The notes below the pieces were generated by a model. The model was not told the DNA's origin. It saw only the letters and a list, made by a program, of their open reading frames with translations, and searched no databases. From NCBI GenBank assembly GCA_905221605.1, contig CAJNDS010002671.1:150001-214000 (forward strand): a stretch of DNA of 64,000 nucleotides, in the 5' to 3' direction. Both the position numbers and the translations under genes were made by a program. This document shows positions 8,968 through 20,400 of this stretch, one piece after another (the first letter of the stretch is position 1; the number at the start of each line of letters is the position of its first letter). The stretch is from Symbiodinium natans (lineage: Eukaryota > Sar > Dinophyceae > Suessiales > Symbiodiniaceae).

Positions 8968-11900
8968 ACACCATCAACCTCTTGATGCTGAGTAACCCTG
9001 CTTTTTCGTGCAGAATAGTTTCGAATAATTTCACATTCTAGTCTGTAGCGTGTGTGTTGCGATCTGCTGGCAAAGCAGATGTGCCTGTCTTGCAGGTGGG
9101 AAAGCGGGACGAAGCTGCTGTGATAAACCTGCTCTTGGAGGAGCTGGTGCCGGCAAAGGCCTTCACTGCTGTGCTGCAGTCCCATCCCACCAGACTTTGC
9201 CCACTCGGCAGTACTCGTAGCTCGTCCATTTGCCGGCAGCTTGTCACCGGATTCGTCCTTGCAATTGAGTGCACTACCTACAGCTTGTTGCGCACGGCCT
9301 TGTTTTTCTGGTCAGAATCGAGCATGCGCCCTTGAAACACATGACTAGTGGAAGCAGTTCGCCACGGGATGTTCATTCCAGCTGAGAAGGAACCAGAGCA
9401 TTGAGAAGGAGAGGTGTGACAAAGCCAGGGAACCACCCTGCTCCAACCTGTCAAAACTGCCGCCCCCGTCTCGTTTCGACAAGTTGATACGTAAGTTCGG
9501 TGACATCTTATCTCAGCCCATGGCTGACATGGGAGGATGCAAGAAAAGGTCTGAGTCTAAGGACACGCAGGTTGAAGAATGCCAGCAGGGTCAGTGAGAG
9601 CCCAAGTACGGCAGGGTCCTGTTTCAAGCAGCATCTCAGGGATCAGGAGGAGTTCGTCCGGCGCCTTCATGATGCATGTGATGCGCATTGCATGACTGGT
9701 GGGGTGTCGTGCGTTGGGTTGCGTTCGACAAGCTCCCCTTAAGACGATCACCTGGGTGTTCTGAAGTTCAGCTGGGCATTTTTGTTGAACTGTCTGTTGC
9801 CGCATCAGTTGAAGTCTCCTGGCTTCTCGGTTGTTTCCTACGATTCCGGGCAATGAAAGGTACTCCGATTTGACACCATCGCCCCACTCCCATCAGGTGC
9901 CGTTCCAGCGCGCCCGAGCAGCCGCCGTCTTGGTCAGAGTGGCGCCTTGTGAGCATGAAGCGGCGGTCAAGGCGTGCCGATCGTGCTGCTTATTGAGCCT
10001 CGGGTTGCCCAGAATTCCCGGATCCTTCGCGGCCCTCCCACTCCAATCCACTGTCTTGGTGCAGGCGATGACACACGAGCTACACACCTCCGAAGGTGCT
10101 TTGGTCAGTAGAGGTAGGATTTCCAAGCCGCTTCTTTACAGAGCACGCTTGCCATTAGCGACCTTTCGGTTTACGGACATGTTCACACGCATTGAATTGA
10201 CCGAAATTGTTCAAAAGACTTCTCAAGTCGTCAGGAGAGCACCTGCTATTGATCTCGGATCACTTGGCATCGCTCTCGCCTGCATCGCGTCCAGAGGTGC
10301 AGCATGAGCAGATGCCCAGTTGATGTGGCTTCAGTTTTCATGCCTCCTGCGCACGTTCTGCAGATCTTGCGCGGGCTCTTCGGCGAGCTCAAGCGGAGGG
10401 GTGGCGCAGACTGCCAGGACTGCAAGACTGTGCATTGGTACCGTAGGTATACTGGTAAACATCAGAATTAGGACAAGGAACAGGACTGTCAACAATATGG
10501 CAGATCTCATTCATGTTGTCAAGTCGGAGCTTGCAAGAATGCTCCATGCAGGCGGTGATCCAACGCATGGCTTCTTATTCTGAAACGGTCGACGACAGGC
10601 TCGTTTCTGTTGTATGGCGCTGCTTGCCTTGATTGGCTCAGCATTCGGGCAAGACTTGCACTTGGGGCTTTTGAACTTGGGTTTCCAGTCTGTGGCCACC
10701 TGATCACAGGGGATGCGGGGGATAAGCTTGTGCCCTATGCCGTTGCTATTTCATGTCCTGGACCTTCAGATGTCATGTGCAGCATGATTCATTTGTCATG
10801 CGTGGCAATTAGAACGGCCCGTTAAAAGCAATGCTTTATGTACACGGCAAGGAAGACAGCGCTGGAGCTGGATAGTGCCGGTATGGTTCATCCATTCCTT
10901 GTTTCAGGCGTTATTAGGCTTCCTAGACCAGGTGCAGGGCTCGAGCTCCAGCCAAGGCTACCTGAAGAACTCTCACAGCTTTCAAAGCCACGAATGGCCT
11001 GCCGCTGCGACCTACCTGAAGCAGATGTGCCGCTTTCAAGATCAAATGCAATCCCCCCCCCCCCCCCGCCCCGCCCCGGCACAGTTTCATAGCGCAAGTA
11101 TGTCGCAGCAGCCCCAGGCAACCATTGGACCAGAAAATTCAGAAGCTACCCCGGCACAGATGCAGCCATCATACCCAATAATGCAGGGCTGCAACACATG
11201 ACATGCCAAAACGCGGAGATGACCAAGAGAGTTTTGGACCTAAAGCGGTAGTGATGGCAAATGCATCGAGTTGATCTGAGGGCTGTTTCGTCATTTGCAC
11301 AGGTCATGATGGCAGTCAGTGTGGTCGGGCCGGCTGCGAAAGCCGGCATCCCCCGAGCTCAAGAGGCCGTGTGCCTGGCAGCCAAGGCAGGAAAAAATGA
11401 GTGCAGTTAGGGTTTGATGGCGCAGGCCCAGCAGTCCAAAAACTTCACCGATGCATCCGATGCATCCGAGAATCCGAGTATCTACGGCCAAGATACGGCA
11501 TGATTCCTTCTGCCTGCAGGCTTTGTGCAAGAAGATGGTCTCTGGGTGCGAGGTTTGCAAGACTCCGTTGCTCCAACTCATCGCCGATCACGATCTGCCT
11601 GACGATCTCCAAGTAGCACCTCGGATGCAGGGGCACTTTCTCCAGAACTCTTCGGAGAACGTGCCAGTGTATCAGTTCGGCAGACCCCTGCCCTTAACGT
11701 TGCATCCGGCGTGTACCCTTCTCTTAAAGTGCAGTGCCTGCGAATTCAGGACCTGCTGAACGGCCTCCGCCTAGGCAAGCCTGCCACGCAGACTGGTTGT
11801 CAGACCGTCCTCAAGGAGCTTCTAAAAGGCAAAGATGTGGGTCCGTTGCTGGTGACTGGGCACAGCTGTGGATGCAAAACATTTTGGCTAGAGGCTAGCG

Positions 11901-12249
11901 GCTACTTTTTTCCAAATGGTCTCGAAAAGTTTGGAGTCGTGTTTTTGGTAGTAAGTTCAGCGGTGGAGGGTTTCCTAGTCCCCTCTGCATCGAAAGTGGT
12001 TGTAGGATTTGGAGTTTGTAGCTCCTAGGCTGCAGGCACAGCCGGGTGAACCTAAAATGAAATTGTGAGGCGCTCAAGCCTCTGGCTCAAGAAGGCCTCA
12101 GGTAGGTGTAAAATGTGTAAACACTTGCAGGTCCTTGGAAGGTCTCAGCGGCGTCCCAGGGAAGAGGGTAGGCTTGTGTTGGCTATAGTACAGTCGGCCG
12201 ATATCGTGGCCACAGCTGTTCAATCAGACGAGCCTGCCACTGTGCCCAG
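8968..12249 (+). other. Spacer with possible HEAT exons
   Basis: The best candidate is an exon starting at 9096 after a TTGCAG acceptor, reading VGKRDEAAVINLLLEELVP, a HEAT-type helix pair. Around 9620-9690 the frame LRDQEEFVRRLHDAC is HEAT-like or coiled coil. Around 10900-11190 a Q/P/S-rich frame (QGYLKNSHSF, PPPPRPAPAQFHSAS) could be an exon but spans a poly(C) tract at 11053-11067. None of the splice joins can be proved. The rest shows no recognisable gene. Confidence 0.3.
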
Positions 12250-12717
12250 GATTTTATCGACAACGAAATCCAAGTGACAACGCGCTGCGCAGCAGTCGAG
12301 CTTCTGCCTTACGTATCGCAGCGTGGGCAGGCCGATGTGACGGCGATGCTGCTGAAACTGGCCGCTGATGAAGATGTGGTGCTCAAGTCCACAGCGATTG
12401 GGGTCCTAGGGCAATGTGCGACCTTCAATACAAAGATCTGTGAAGACTTGAGAAGGCAGCTTACGCACCAAGATGCGTATGTCCGATTGGCCTCCCTGCA
12501 GTCCTTGAAGAACCTGGAGCAAGACAAGGACTCGCTACTTGACAGCCTTTCCCATTCTTTGAAGGATCCAGCCTCCATCGTCGTACATGGCGCCCTGAAG
12601 TGTCTGGGGGACTTGCTTGAAGGTCGAGAGGCTCAAGTGTGCCAGCTGGCGGGTCCTTTTACCAACCATGGTGATGCCATGATTCGAGAGGAAGCTGTCA
12701 CGCTGCTGGGTTACCTG
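12250..12717 (+). CDS. HEAT-repeat protein, internal exon
   Basis: Acceptor CCCAG precedes 12250, and the frame reads DFIDNEIQVTTRCAAVELLP and onward for about 155 residues. Several two-helix units follow one another with the HEAT pattern: VTAMLLKLAADEDVVLKSTA, LRRQLTHQDAYVRLASLQSL, LSHSLKDPASIVVHGALKCL and MIREEAVTLLGYL. HEAT arrays are protein-interaction scaffolds. The exon probably ends at the GT in CTGGTATGG (12718), since the frame stops soon after. It may be the downstream part of the gene starting at 7741, which ends in a HEAT-like unit, or of a separate gene with exons near 9096. Upstream and downstream joins are unresolved. Confidence 0.6.
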
Positions 12718-13598
12718 GTATGGCATCAAAGTCGATGATAAAGGGTTCACAAATTTGAAATATAAAGCCATGACTGACACCAGGGGGCACCAGTCCTGAC
12801 CAGGGCACCTGCTTCATGAACTCTTTGGTTCAGGCAAGATGACCCACGAGGGGAGACCAGCAGCCTTGAACGCGTTGACCGTCCAAGGAGCCTGGGTTGC
12901 CCATTGTCACCGCACTGTCATGGCCATATACAGTGTATGTGCAGTAGTTTGCAACTCTGCGCGTGGGGTTACTTGGCTTTCAGCTGAGGACAAACTTGGC
13001 CCGAGACAGATCCCGGTGTCAAAAAGGCATGGGACGAAGCCCTTCAAGCCTTGACTGCATGATGCTTTTGAATTCTGCCCAATTGTTTGAAGCTCCCAGC
13101 TGGCAGCAGCGCCAAACTTTAAACAAGATTTCGCTTCCTTCAAAGCAGGGGCACACTCGCGACTACAGCCTTGCACACCGCAGCATGCACAATGTACCGC
13201 TGTGGCGGCTCGAAGAGCGAGCCAGAGGCGAATCTACGGAACTCCACTTCCTTAGCTCTGCCAATCTCTGCCAGCTGGCCGCAGTTGGCTGGATTATACG
13301 TCTTCTTGCGATATCGGAACGCGTCCTCATGATGGGACAAGGGGTTCAAGAGGCTGAGACGTTGAGACGTGAAGCTGGCGAGCTTGCTGAATGATTGTGG
13401 CAATGTGGAGTCATTGGGAACAAAGCTGTCCTTCTTACATGTGTGTTGTAGGCAGACCCGGACAAAGCACCGCAGAAACGCTCGAAAGCGGCAACTGTTA
13501 ATGGGAATCGTAGGGCAGGTCCAAATCTCTGCACATTAGGCGGAACGTTGGTCGTTCACTTGTCAGCACAGGGATACGTGGTCGCCCTGGAATATTTG
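12718..13598. other. Spacer, no recognisable gene
   Basis: Short open frames on both strands with no family resemblance. Probably intron plus the 5' flank of the FIST gene. Confidence 0.4.
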
Positions 13599-15080
13599 AT
13601 GTTCGTGCACCGCAGAATTATGATCAAGCATATGGGCTTACGAGTGAGTTGCCGCGCTGGTGCTGGCATGCTTGCTGTCCGCCCTCAACCGCTAGCGTCG
13701 AAGCTGCGGACAGATGCAGGCTTTACGGCAGCTCAAAGAGCGCTACAGCCTGTAGTCTGTGCTTCCCCTCATGACAGGCACAGGCGCACGCCACGTTGGG
13801 TGGAAAAGGCTGCTGGCGCATTGGCTGTGGCTGTGTGTAGCTTAACGTTCTCTCCAAGAAGTTCGTCCCGCCTTGGCCGAAGATTGGGCGCACCAAGAGG
13901 CCTGCAAGCGCTCGGCGGTGTCGCAGAGTCGGCCCAGGCAGATGCACAAGCGGCGGTAAATGAAGTATTGGCAGCTGTTGGATCCAGAGGAGCGGGCTTT
14001 GCAGTGGTCCTAATTCCGCGCAGGCTCTCTGCTGGAGCGGCCAGCATAGTTCAGAGCATTGGCTCGGGCCTAGGTGGAGCGGTTACGGTCATAGCTTGCA
14101 CGTCGGGAGGTTCGACTTTGCAGCTGGGTGTTATGGATGTGCAGCCCGGACGTGTCGCACAGGGTTTTGCTTTGACCCCTGATACCTTGGACATGGACTT
14201 GCAGAAGCTGGGCGATGCAGGCTGCATCCTTCTGCTGGGTGACCCCGCAATTTCCGCACCTGGTCTGGCACGCACGCTCGGGACCATAGACAAAAAGTGG
14301 CCAACCTCCGTGAAGGCCGGGATGCTGGCAGCACCGCCGGAACAACCTGGAGCACCAGCCGTTTGGGTTAATGGCCAGGCGGTTCCTGGGGGATTCGTCG
14401 GGCTCCTCCTGCCAGGCACCACTGCGTCAGCTATGGTTGATCTGCTGGGCTGCGTGCCAGTGGGAGGAGAACTGGAGGTTTTCGAAGCAGAAGTGCAGCG
14501 TGGAAAGCCGCCTGCTCTGCTACAGATAGGAACAGATCAGGAAGGTGACTACCGCGATGTGGCGGAGACGGAGAAGGGAACTGCTGGAATTCCTCGGCGA
14601 GTAGGCATCCCTGCTGCTGCAGCCCTAAAGGCTGTGATGGAAGAGAACAGGCTCGGAGGCCCAAAGGACATGCTCTTGGGCTTGTCACGGCCTAGCCCAG
14701 TTGCTGGCAGCATGGCTGCAAGTTGGTCACTCTTCAACTGGGTGGGTGTTTCCAAGTCGGGTGCGGCAATGATGGCTGGCGGTGATCCCTTAGCAGAAGG
14801 TCTAATGCCGACTGGGGCCCTTCGCATGTGCCAGTGCTTTCGGGTGGCCCCTGCCGCTGCGACTTGGCAGCGTTTGGCATCCCAATGCCGTGGCGCGATG
14901 GCTCTGGCACTGGCAGGTGGCAGGGGCATCTCCCCAAAAGAAGGTGCAACGGTGTTAGCCGCGAGTGGTACGCCGGCAATTGGGGCACTAGGCATGTCCG
15001 TGATCGGGTGCGCCGCTCCCGGCGCCCCACTTGCGATCCACAGGCAAGCAGCGCTGCTCCTGGTATTTGCAGGTGGTTAG
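13599..15080 (+). CDS. FIST-domain sensory protein
   Basis: A long intronless frame ending at TAG 15078-15080. ATG candidates are 13599, 13620, 13632 and 13668. The frame is open upstream of 13599 but has no ATG there. About 100 codons before the domain include a hydrophobic stretch (AAGALAVAVCSLTF) followed by an R/S-rich segment, compatible with a plastid or secretory presequence. The FIST-N-like region follows: GAGFAVVLIPRRLSAGAA, VIACTSGGSTLQLG, FVGLLLPG, then GCVPVGGELEVFEAEVQRGK and PALLQIG, matching the family's GC-P-G motif and PAL tail. The FIST-C-like part has GDPLAEGLMPTGALRMCQCF and ends GTPAIGALGMSVIGCAAPGA, AIHRQAALLLVF. FIST proteins are thought to bind small ligands; the ligand here is unknown. 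The stop lies 154 bp before an XPD exon. Confidence 0.78.
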   Translation: MFVHRRIMIKHMGLRVSCRAGAGMLAVRPQPLASKLRTDAGFTAAQRALQPVVCASPHDRHRRTPRWVEKAAGALAVAVCSLTFSPRSSSRLGRRLGAPRGLQALGGVAESAQADAQAAVNEVLAAVGSRGAGFAVVLIPRRLSAGAASIVQSIGSGLGGAVTVIACTSGGSTLQLGVMDVQPGRVAQGFALTPDTLDMDLQKLGDAGCILLLGDPAISAPGLARTLGTIDKKWPTSVKAGMLAAPPEQPGAPAVWVNGQAVPGGFVGLLLPGTTASAMVDLLGCVPVGGELEVFEAEVQRGKPPALLQIGTDQEGDYRDVAETEKGTAGIPRRVGIPAAAALKAVMEENRLGGPKDMLLGLSRPSPVAGSMAASWSLFNWVGVSKSGAAMMAGGDPLAEGLMPTGALRMCQCFRVAPAAATWQRLASQCRGAMALALAGGRGISPKEGATVLAASGTPAIGALGMSVIGCAAPGAPLAIHRQAALLLVFAGG

Positions 15081-15234
15081 GCTTGGTGCACCAAACCGGA
15101 GTTTCAGCGCCACACATGTATAGTTCCCCAGCAGCTATCAGCGGCACAATGCGGAAAAGCGATGGCCATTGAAGCTTGGTTAGAGACAATTCCCGAAGAA
15201 AGAGCGTTCCCGGTTCGCTATGACCTGCCGGAAG

Positions 15235-17348
15235 GCCCATAACATTGACGATGTTTGCATTGAGTCGCTCAGCGTCAAGTTGAACCGGCAGAGGACCAGC
15301 TTGGCTGCGTGATGCATGTGATTGCACGTCCTGTCGCGCAAAAAGCAAGGGCTGAGTCGTGTGGATCAACGAGCCAGGCTCGACCAGTCCTTCGGCAACC
15401 TCACGAGGTGCATGGGGAGGGTGTGCAGTTGGCCGCATGCAGTTGAGCTTATTTAATCTAGTGCTTTTTTTCCCTCCGGCTTCGGGATGCGGGCTTGAGT
15501 TTGGGGTTCCTGCAGCACACCTCGCGTGGACCTCGCACAACCTCCTGCGGTCTCCAAGTTGGGACCCGTGTCCGAGACGCAGTCTGCCCCTGCCCAATAG
15601 TACCTAAAAACATGAGATTCGGTTGTTTTCATGTGCTCGTCCATTTGCACACAAAGCTACGGAAACACACAGCGACAAGCAGTTGGTTTCACATGCGTCA
15701 CGTTCGTTTTCTGAAGCATTGGGTGCCACGTGTCGATTCGATGGATGTTCATATTCCGCGCTCCAGAAAAAACGGCGTGATCTTGCGGCTTCGCAGTTTG
15801 TGCTTCGACATGCTTCGACTTTATGCGCGTGGGCCGACTTCAAACGTCAAACGATTAGGCTTCGGTGTTATTGTGTAGATTGTGAAAGTGACGTATTGCA
15901 AGCCAACGGCCGAATTAGACAAACAATTTCTGCCCCCTTGTTTCATGTTGCACTGCATGGCAACTTTCCCAGCTATCAGACCGAAAATGACCGAAACCTG
16001 CCTTAAGCCTTGAACATCCTCAAGCCCTACATGGTGACATGCGTCTTACAATAGTGTCGAAGCCTTGCCCGCCGTGCGCAAGTGTGAGAGTCGAAGCACT
16101 ACGCGTAAGTCCAAACAGCCAGGGCTTGGATCATGAATGAGGCTGCAGGCACACGTGGTCGTGTTGTTTTGTGCGTTGAAATGCAGGCTGGGCAACGAGG
16201 TCGACCGAGTGAAGCGCGAGGATGCTTCCCGTCTTCAGGAGGCACATTTAGCGGAGCTTGGGGAGCGTATTCTTGGGTTCAGTATGTGGTGCACGATGCG
16301 TGCTCGAACCGAGCCGAGCCCTTCCGACTCCTTCGTCTTTCTCACTGGTTCCGGCTGCCCGGATGCCCGATGCTCTGCAAATTCCGTTTCTGGCAGGAGT
16401 ACAAACGCCTGGTACAGGGATTAAGGCAAGCTGGCCAGTCGCTCGGCAGAAGGCTTGTGCTCCAGCCTTAGCCAGAGCATGTGAGCATCTCATGCTGCGG
16501 TGTGTTTTGTTTTGCAAACTTCTTTCGTATGGTCTTACCCTTGACACGTGGTTTCTTGATGCTTCATCCTTTCAGTAGCAGCGCGCGTCTCCCAAATAGC
16601 TTAAAGTACATCCTGAATGCTGACGAACTTTCTTTTCTGTCCGGCCTTCTCCTACATTTGCGTTTGCGTGCAAACACTGTAAAACGATAAGAGGAGAGAT
16701 GAAGCGCTGGCATTTGCAGGGAAATTTAAGGAAGTCATTATACAACCAGGCGTCAAGCCCCACGTCAAGGTTAGCGCAAGCTGCAGCCTTCATGAAGCCC
16801 TGTGTGGTCGGAGGATCGACGAGGCCATGGCCGACCAGTTGCAAAGCCCAGTCCTGCCTGAAGATCTGGTCAGCGAGGCGATCCCCGGGAACCTCGGCAG
16901 CTCCAAACAGATGGACCTACGACATATATAATATATATATATGTATACATATATATGTGTGTATATATATAGATATATGTGTAAGAAATAAAAAAGCAAA
17001 ACATATATCTATATATATATATATATTATATACATATGCAACGAAAGACCCAGGAACATCCGCCGTGCGGAGCACTTCATCGCACTTTTGCGCCGCGACC
17101 TGGTGCAGTTTAATGTGTTCGCACGCTTCCGAAGTAAGGGTCGATCAAGTAGCTACCCTTGCCAAAAAGGCTACTGTCAGTGAGACCGGTTGAAGCTTAT
17201 GCAGCTTATGCAGCTTCACATGGGCCAAGGCTTGGTCAACTTCTTCCGACGCTACCTGCATGTCGACAGGGCACAGTGTGAGGGCCCACTCTCTGCTGCC
17301 CATTAAAATTTCATGCGTTTGCTTGTCGTGCTTGTGCGGGGCACGACA

Positions 17349-17406
<58 letters not shown>

Positions 17407-20400
17407 TCCGAGTATCCCTCACCGAGGTTACGCACAAGATGGAGGAAGATGCCGACTCACCGCTGCATTTCGTGTGCCACTTGCAGGTCGAGAACGGAAG
17501 CTTCTAGTGATTGGGTATAGTATTGCCGGCAATCCAGTTACTGTAGGTTGCTTGTGAGCTGATATGAGCATCGGCCCGCCTCCGCTTTGGACAAGAATTG
17601 CTGCTATGGTGCGTGAGGAAGAAGTGTTGGGCAGTCATGTCTGTCTAGGCAACATGTAACATGATGGGTAGAAACGTCGTGTTGCTCCGTGCTCCACTCC
17701 TAGAGGATTTAGGGCTAAATATTTTGGGTTCTGTACCGAGCGATGTGACATGTAAGAGTGGGTCGATGGCCGCATACATCTGCCACGACTCGAAGCTGCG
17801 AAATGGTAAGCCCGACACTGTAAGTCTCCCAAGATGCCCACTAGCCAATGGGAAACGTTTAGAAAGATTCAACGACATTTTGAGGGGGAGGGGCGGGTGG
17901 CCAATCTGAGTTACAGCCTTGTGAGAACAAGATGAAATGCAAGAAGGATGAACAAGATAGCATTCAGTACAGTTTAAGAAGATTTGATACGTTAAAATAA
18001 GACAAGCTTTTATCGGCCAGCTGCCAGCTACAAAGCACGCATCTCAGAAGGTTGTAGCAGGCTTTTTTGATTGCTATTTCACGTTTTCAAAGGTGTCGAG
18101 AGGGATTTAGAAGGTTCTCCGGCGCAAATCTTGGACTTTGCGCAGATCGACGTAGAAAGATACTTTCTTCAACTTTCTTCTCAACATTTTTGAGGGACTG
18201 GAGCAACCTAGTTCCAAAATGATACATCGAAAACCCTTCTTAGTTACTTGGCGTAAGCCTGCCTGCCCTGGTCCTTAAGATTTTGGGGAAAGTACCGTCC
18301 CACGTAACAAATCACAAGCCCTGGTCCCTAAGCTGTTTTGGCCTAGCTATTCTGCCCAGATGACATCGCGGTGCCCTGGTTAGCAGGTTCTTGGCGTATT
18401 TTGAAATCTTTCCAAGCTGACAAGTCACAAGTAGTTGGCCCGCGGCCCTAGTTTTGAAGCGTAAGACCGCTTCCGAAATCGCAAATCACAAGCCCTGTTC
18501 CCCAAGCGCGTTTGGCGCAGGTTGTCTGTCCAACATGACATATTGGCCAAGCATGTGTGGGGCAAATCGCCCCTTTTGGTTTTGCAGCAGAAGCTCGGTG
18601 ATTGCAGCTTTGCAAGTCAAATAGTTTTTGCACCGCTCCTGCGCTTACAAAACAGAGGTGTGCCGATGTTTGGTCAAGATTTGCTGCTCTCGGCACAATT
18701 CGGTTTTGTTTAAAGCCGAGGCGGCGGATAGCCACCAACAGGCTCGGCGCAGCCTTTACACTAAAGCAAAGACGGGCCAACACTTGTCAAGTGTCCGGTC
18801 AGAAATTCCTGTTCTCGGCATTTTATTGCTTGGTCAGGAGCTTGTAGATATCAACAGTGCTGCCTTGCAGTGTGATTTTAGTGATCTTGTAGGCCGAAAT
18901 CGCCCGAGACAAGACAGAGCAAGACAAATAGCAACAACACAGGGCAAACCCCAAGTCAGGGAACTCACTAGCTGTCACTTGCTTTACACTTTACGCTTCT
19001 TCAACCCTCGGCATCCACCATCATGAGCCTCGAGTGAATCTTCGCCGGTTAAGGAAGTGGACTCCAAGTCGCTCAAGTTCTGCCACGAGCGGTTAAGATC
19101 TCTGCAACTCGGCGAGATGACATGCTTGCGACAGTCGGCACGACATGTATGACTCAAGCGATGTGTGCTTCGCATAAGTTACTCCATCAACTTTGGTGTA
19201 TGGCCTGAGGCTGAACACGCTGCAGGTGGCAAACCTCGATGAGTTCACTCCAATCACCAAAGTGGCTGACTTCGTGACCTTGCTGGGAACGTACTCGCAG
19301 GGCTTCAGCATCATCGTCGATCCATACCCTGAAGCACAAGGCACCGGGTTCACAAGAACTGACCAGAACCAGCTCCCAATTCATGATGACGGTTGCTGGT
19401 AGTCTGGTCTTCGAACGCGGCCTGCGGCTCAGGCATCTACGACCCCACGCTGATCCTGCGCTGCTTGGATGCCTCGATCGCGATCCGACCAGTCCTGAAG
19501 CGGTACCAGTCGGTGGTGCTGACGTCCGGAACCATCTCCCCGTTGGAGATGTACCCAAAGACGCTAAACTGGAGCGTCTGCTTCTGCTGTGTGTACCAGG
19601 TCCTCAGTGCACACCGAGCAGCAGAAGCTGCAGAATGCCTTACAGCAGAAGCTGCCCCTTCGAATTTTTTAAGTCTCATTGAGCTCAGGATCCTCGGCAT
19701 GTCCAACGTGGTGGCTACTGAGTCTTTCTCCATTACCATGGAGAGAAAATGTCTGTGCCCGCTGATCGTGACCCATGGTGTGGACCAGGTGCAATGTCGA
19801 TACATCGTTCGGTCTCTGTCGTCTTGGGGGTGTGTGGGGGGGGCACCTTTGAAGGTGCCAATCTCCTCGCGCTTCAGCATGCGAGAGGACGCAGTGCAGC
19901 TGAACCGGGCCGCGGCCGATGTCGTAGTTCTGCAAGCTGACATGCAATGCTCTTGTAATCTGTCCAGGCCAAGCATGTTTAAGTGAATGGTGGACTGTTG
20001 TGCAGGATCCGAGTGTCGTGATGGCTTATGGCAGCTTGCTGGAGGAACTGGTCAAGACCGTGCCCGATGGAGTAGCATCCTGGCGAAATCTTTTCCAGAT
20101 GCAGAGTTGCCACCGTCTGAGAGCCTTCGGTTTCAATTCATTTCTACCTGCAGCCTGCGGCCAAGAAGTGCTTGAGCTAACGATATCTTAACCGGCGCTA
20201 GCCGCAATTCCACAATCAAGTCTGCGTTGTTGTCAAAGCTGTTCTCCGAGGTATGTTTCTTCACGTCGTACCGCTACTTGGAGCAAGTTTTGGAGAAGTG
20301 GTACGAAACAGGCCTGCCTGGACTTGCAAGATTGCCTGCTGGATCCAACAGCAGTGCAGGGAAGGGCTTGAAGCAGTGCAGAGCTGATGGGGACCGTCAC

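Larger units (their letters stand above)
2225..15234 (+). other. 13-kb XPD intron hosting other genes
   Basis: The donor side reads GACGAG then GCCTTAC at 2225. The acceptor side reads GGAAG then GCCCATAAC at 15235. Joining GAG to GCC CAT AAC restores the DEAH box and runs straight into HNIDDVCIESLSV, exactly as in the family, so both halves are one gene in phase. AGGCC is present at both borders. Between them are an MFS-type gene, a ubiquitin-like/dynein-stalk-like gene, HEAT exons and a FIST gene, all on the same strand, plus large simple repeats. The alternative is an assembly join, although no gap or N run is present. Confidence 0.8.
17134..19194. other. Long XPD intronic stretch
   Basis: About 2 kb between XPD exons with no complete gene. 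It should contain the small XPD segment just before LNTLQVANLDEF, which I could not place with confidence. It holds a (GT)n tract and a degenerate repeat near 18.3-18.5 kb. Confidence 0.6.

Noticed and set aside
8280-9185. 301-codon minus-strand frame
   Set aside because: Lies antisense to the ubiquitin-like/HEAT gene, is rich in Ser/Cys/Arg and has no family resemblance.
12070-12091. Relic dinoflagellate spliced leader (GCTCAAG repeated, TCTGGCTCAAG)
   Set aside because: Only about 9-10 bases at the 3' end match and the upstream part needs a gap; too weak to claim retroposition. No better spliced-leader match was seen on either strand.
14734-15597. 287-codon minus-strand frame
   Set aside because: Antisense to the FIST 3' end and an XPD exon; composition typical of a shadow frame.
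16239-16396. Continuation EAHLAELGERILG of the XPD frame as exon
   Set aside because: The family alignment runs directly from RLQ to EYKRLVQGL, so this stretch is intron despite staying open.
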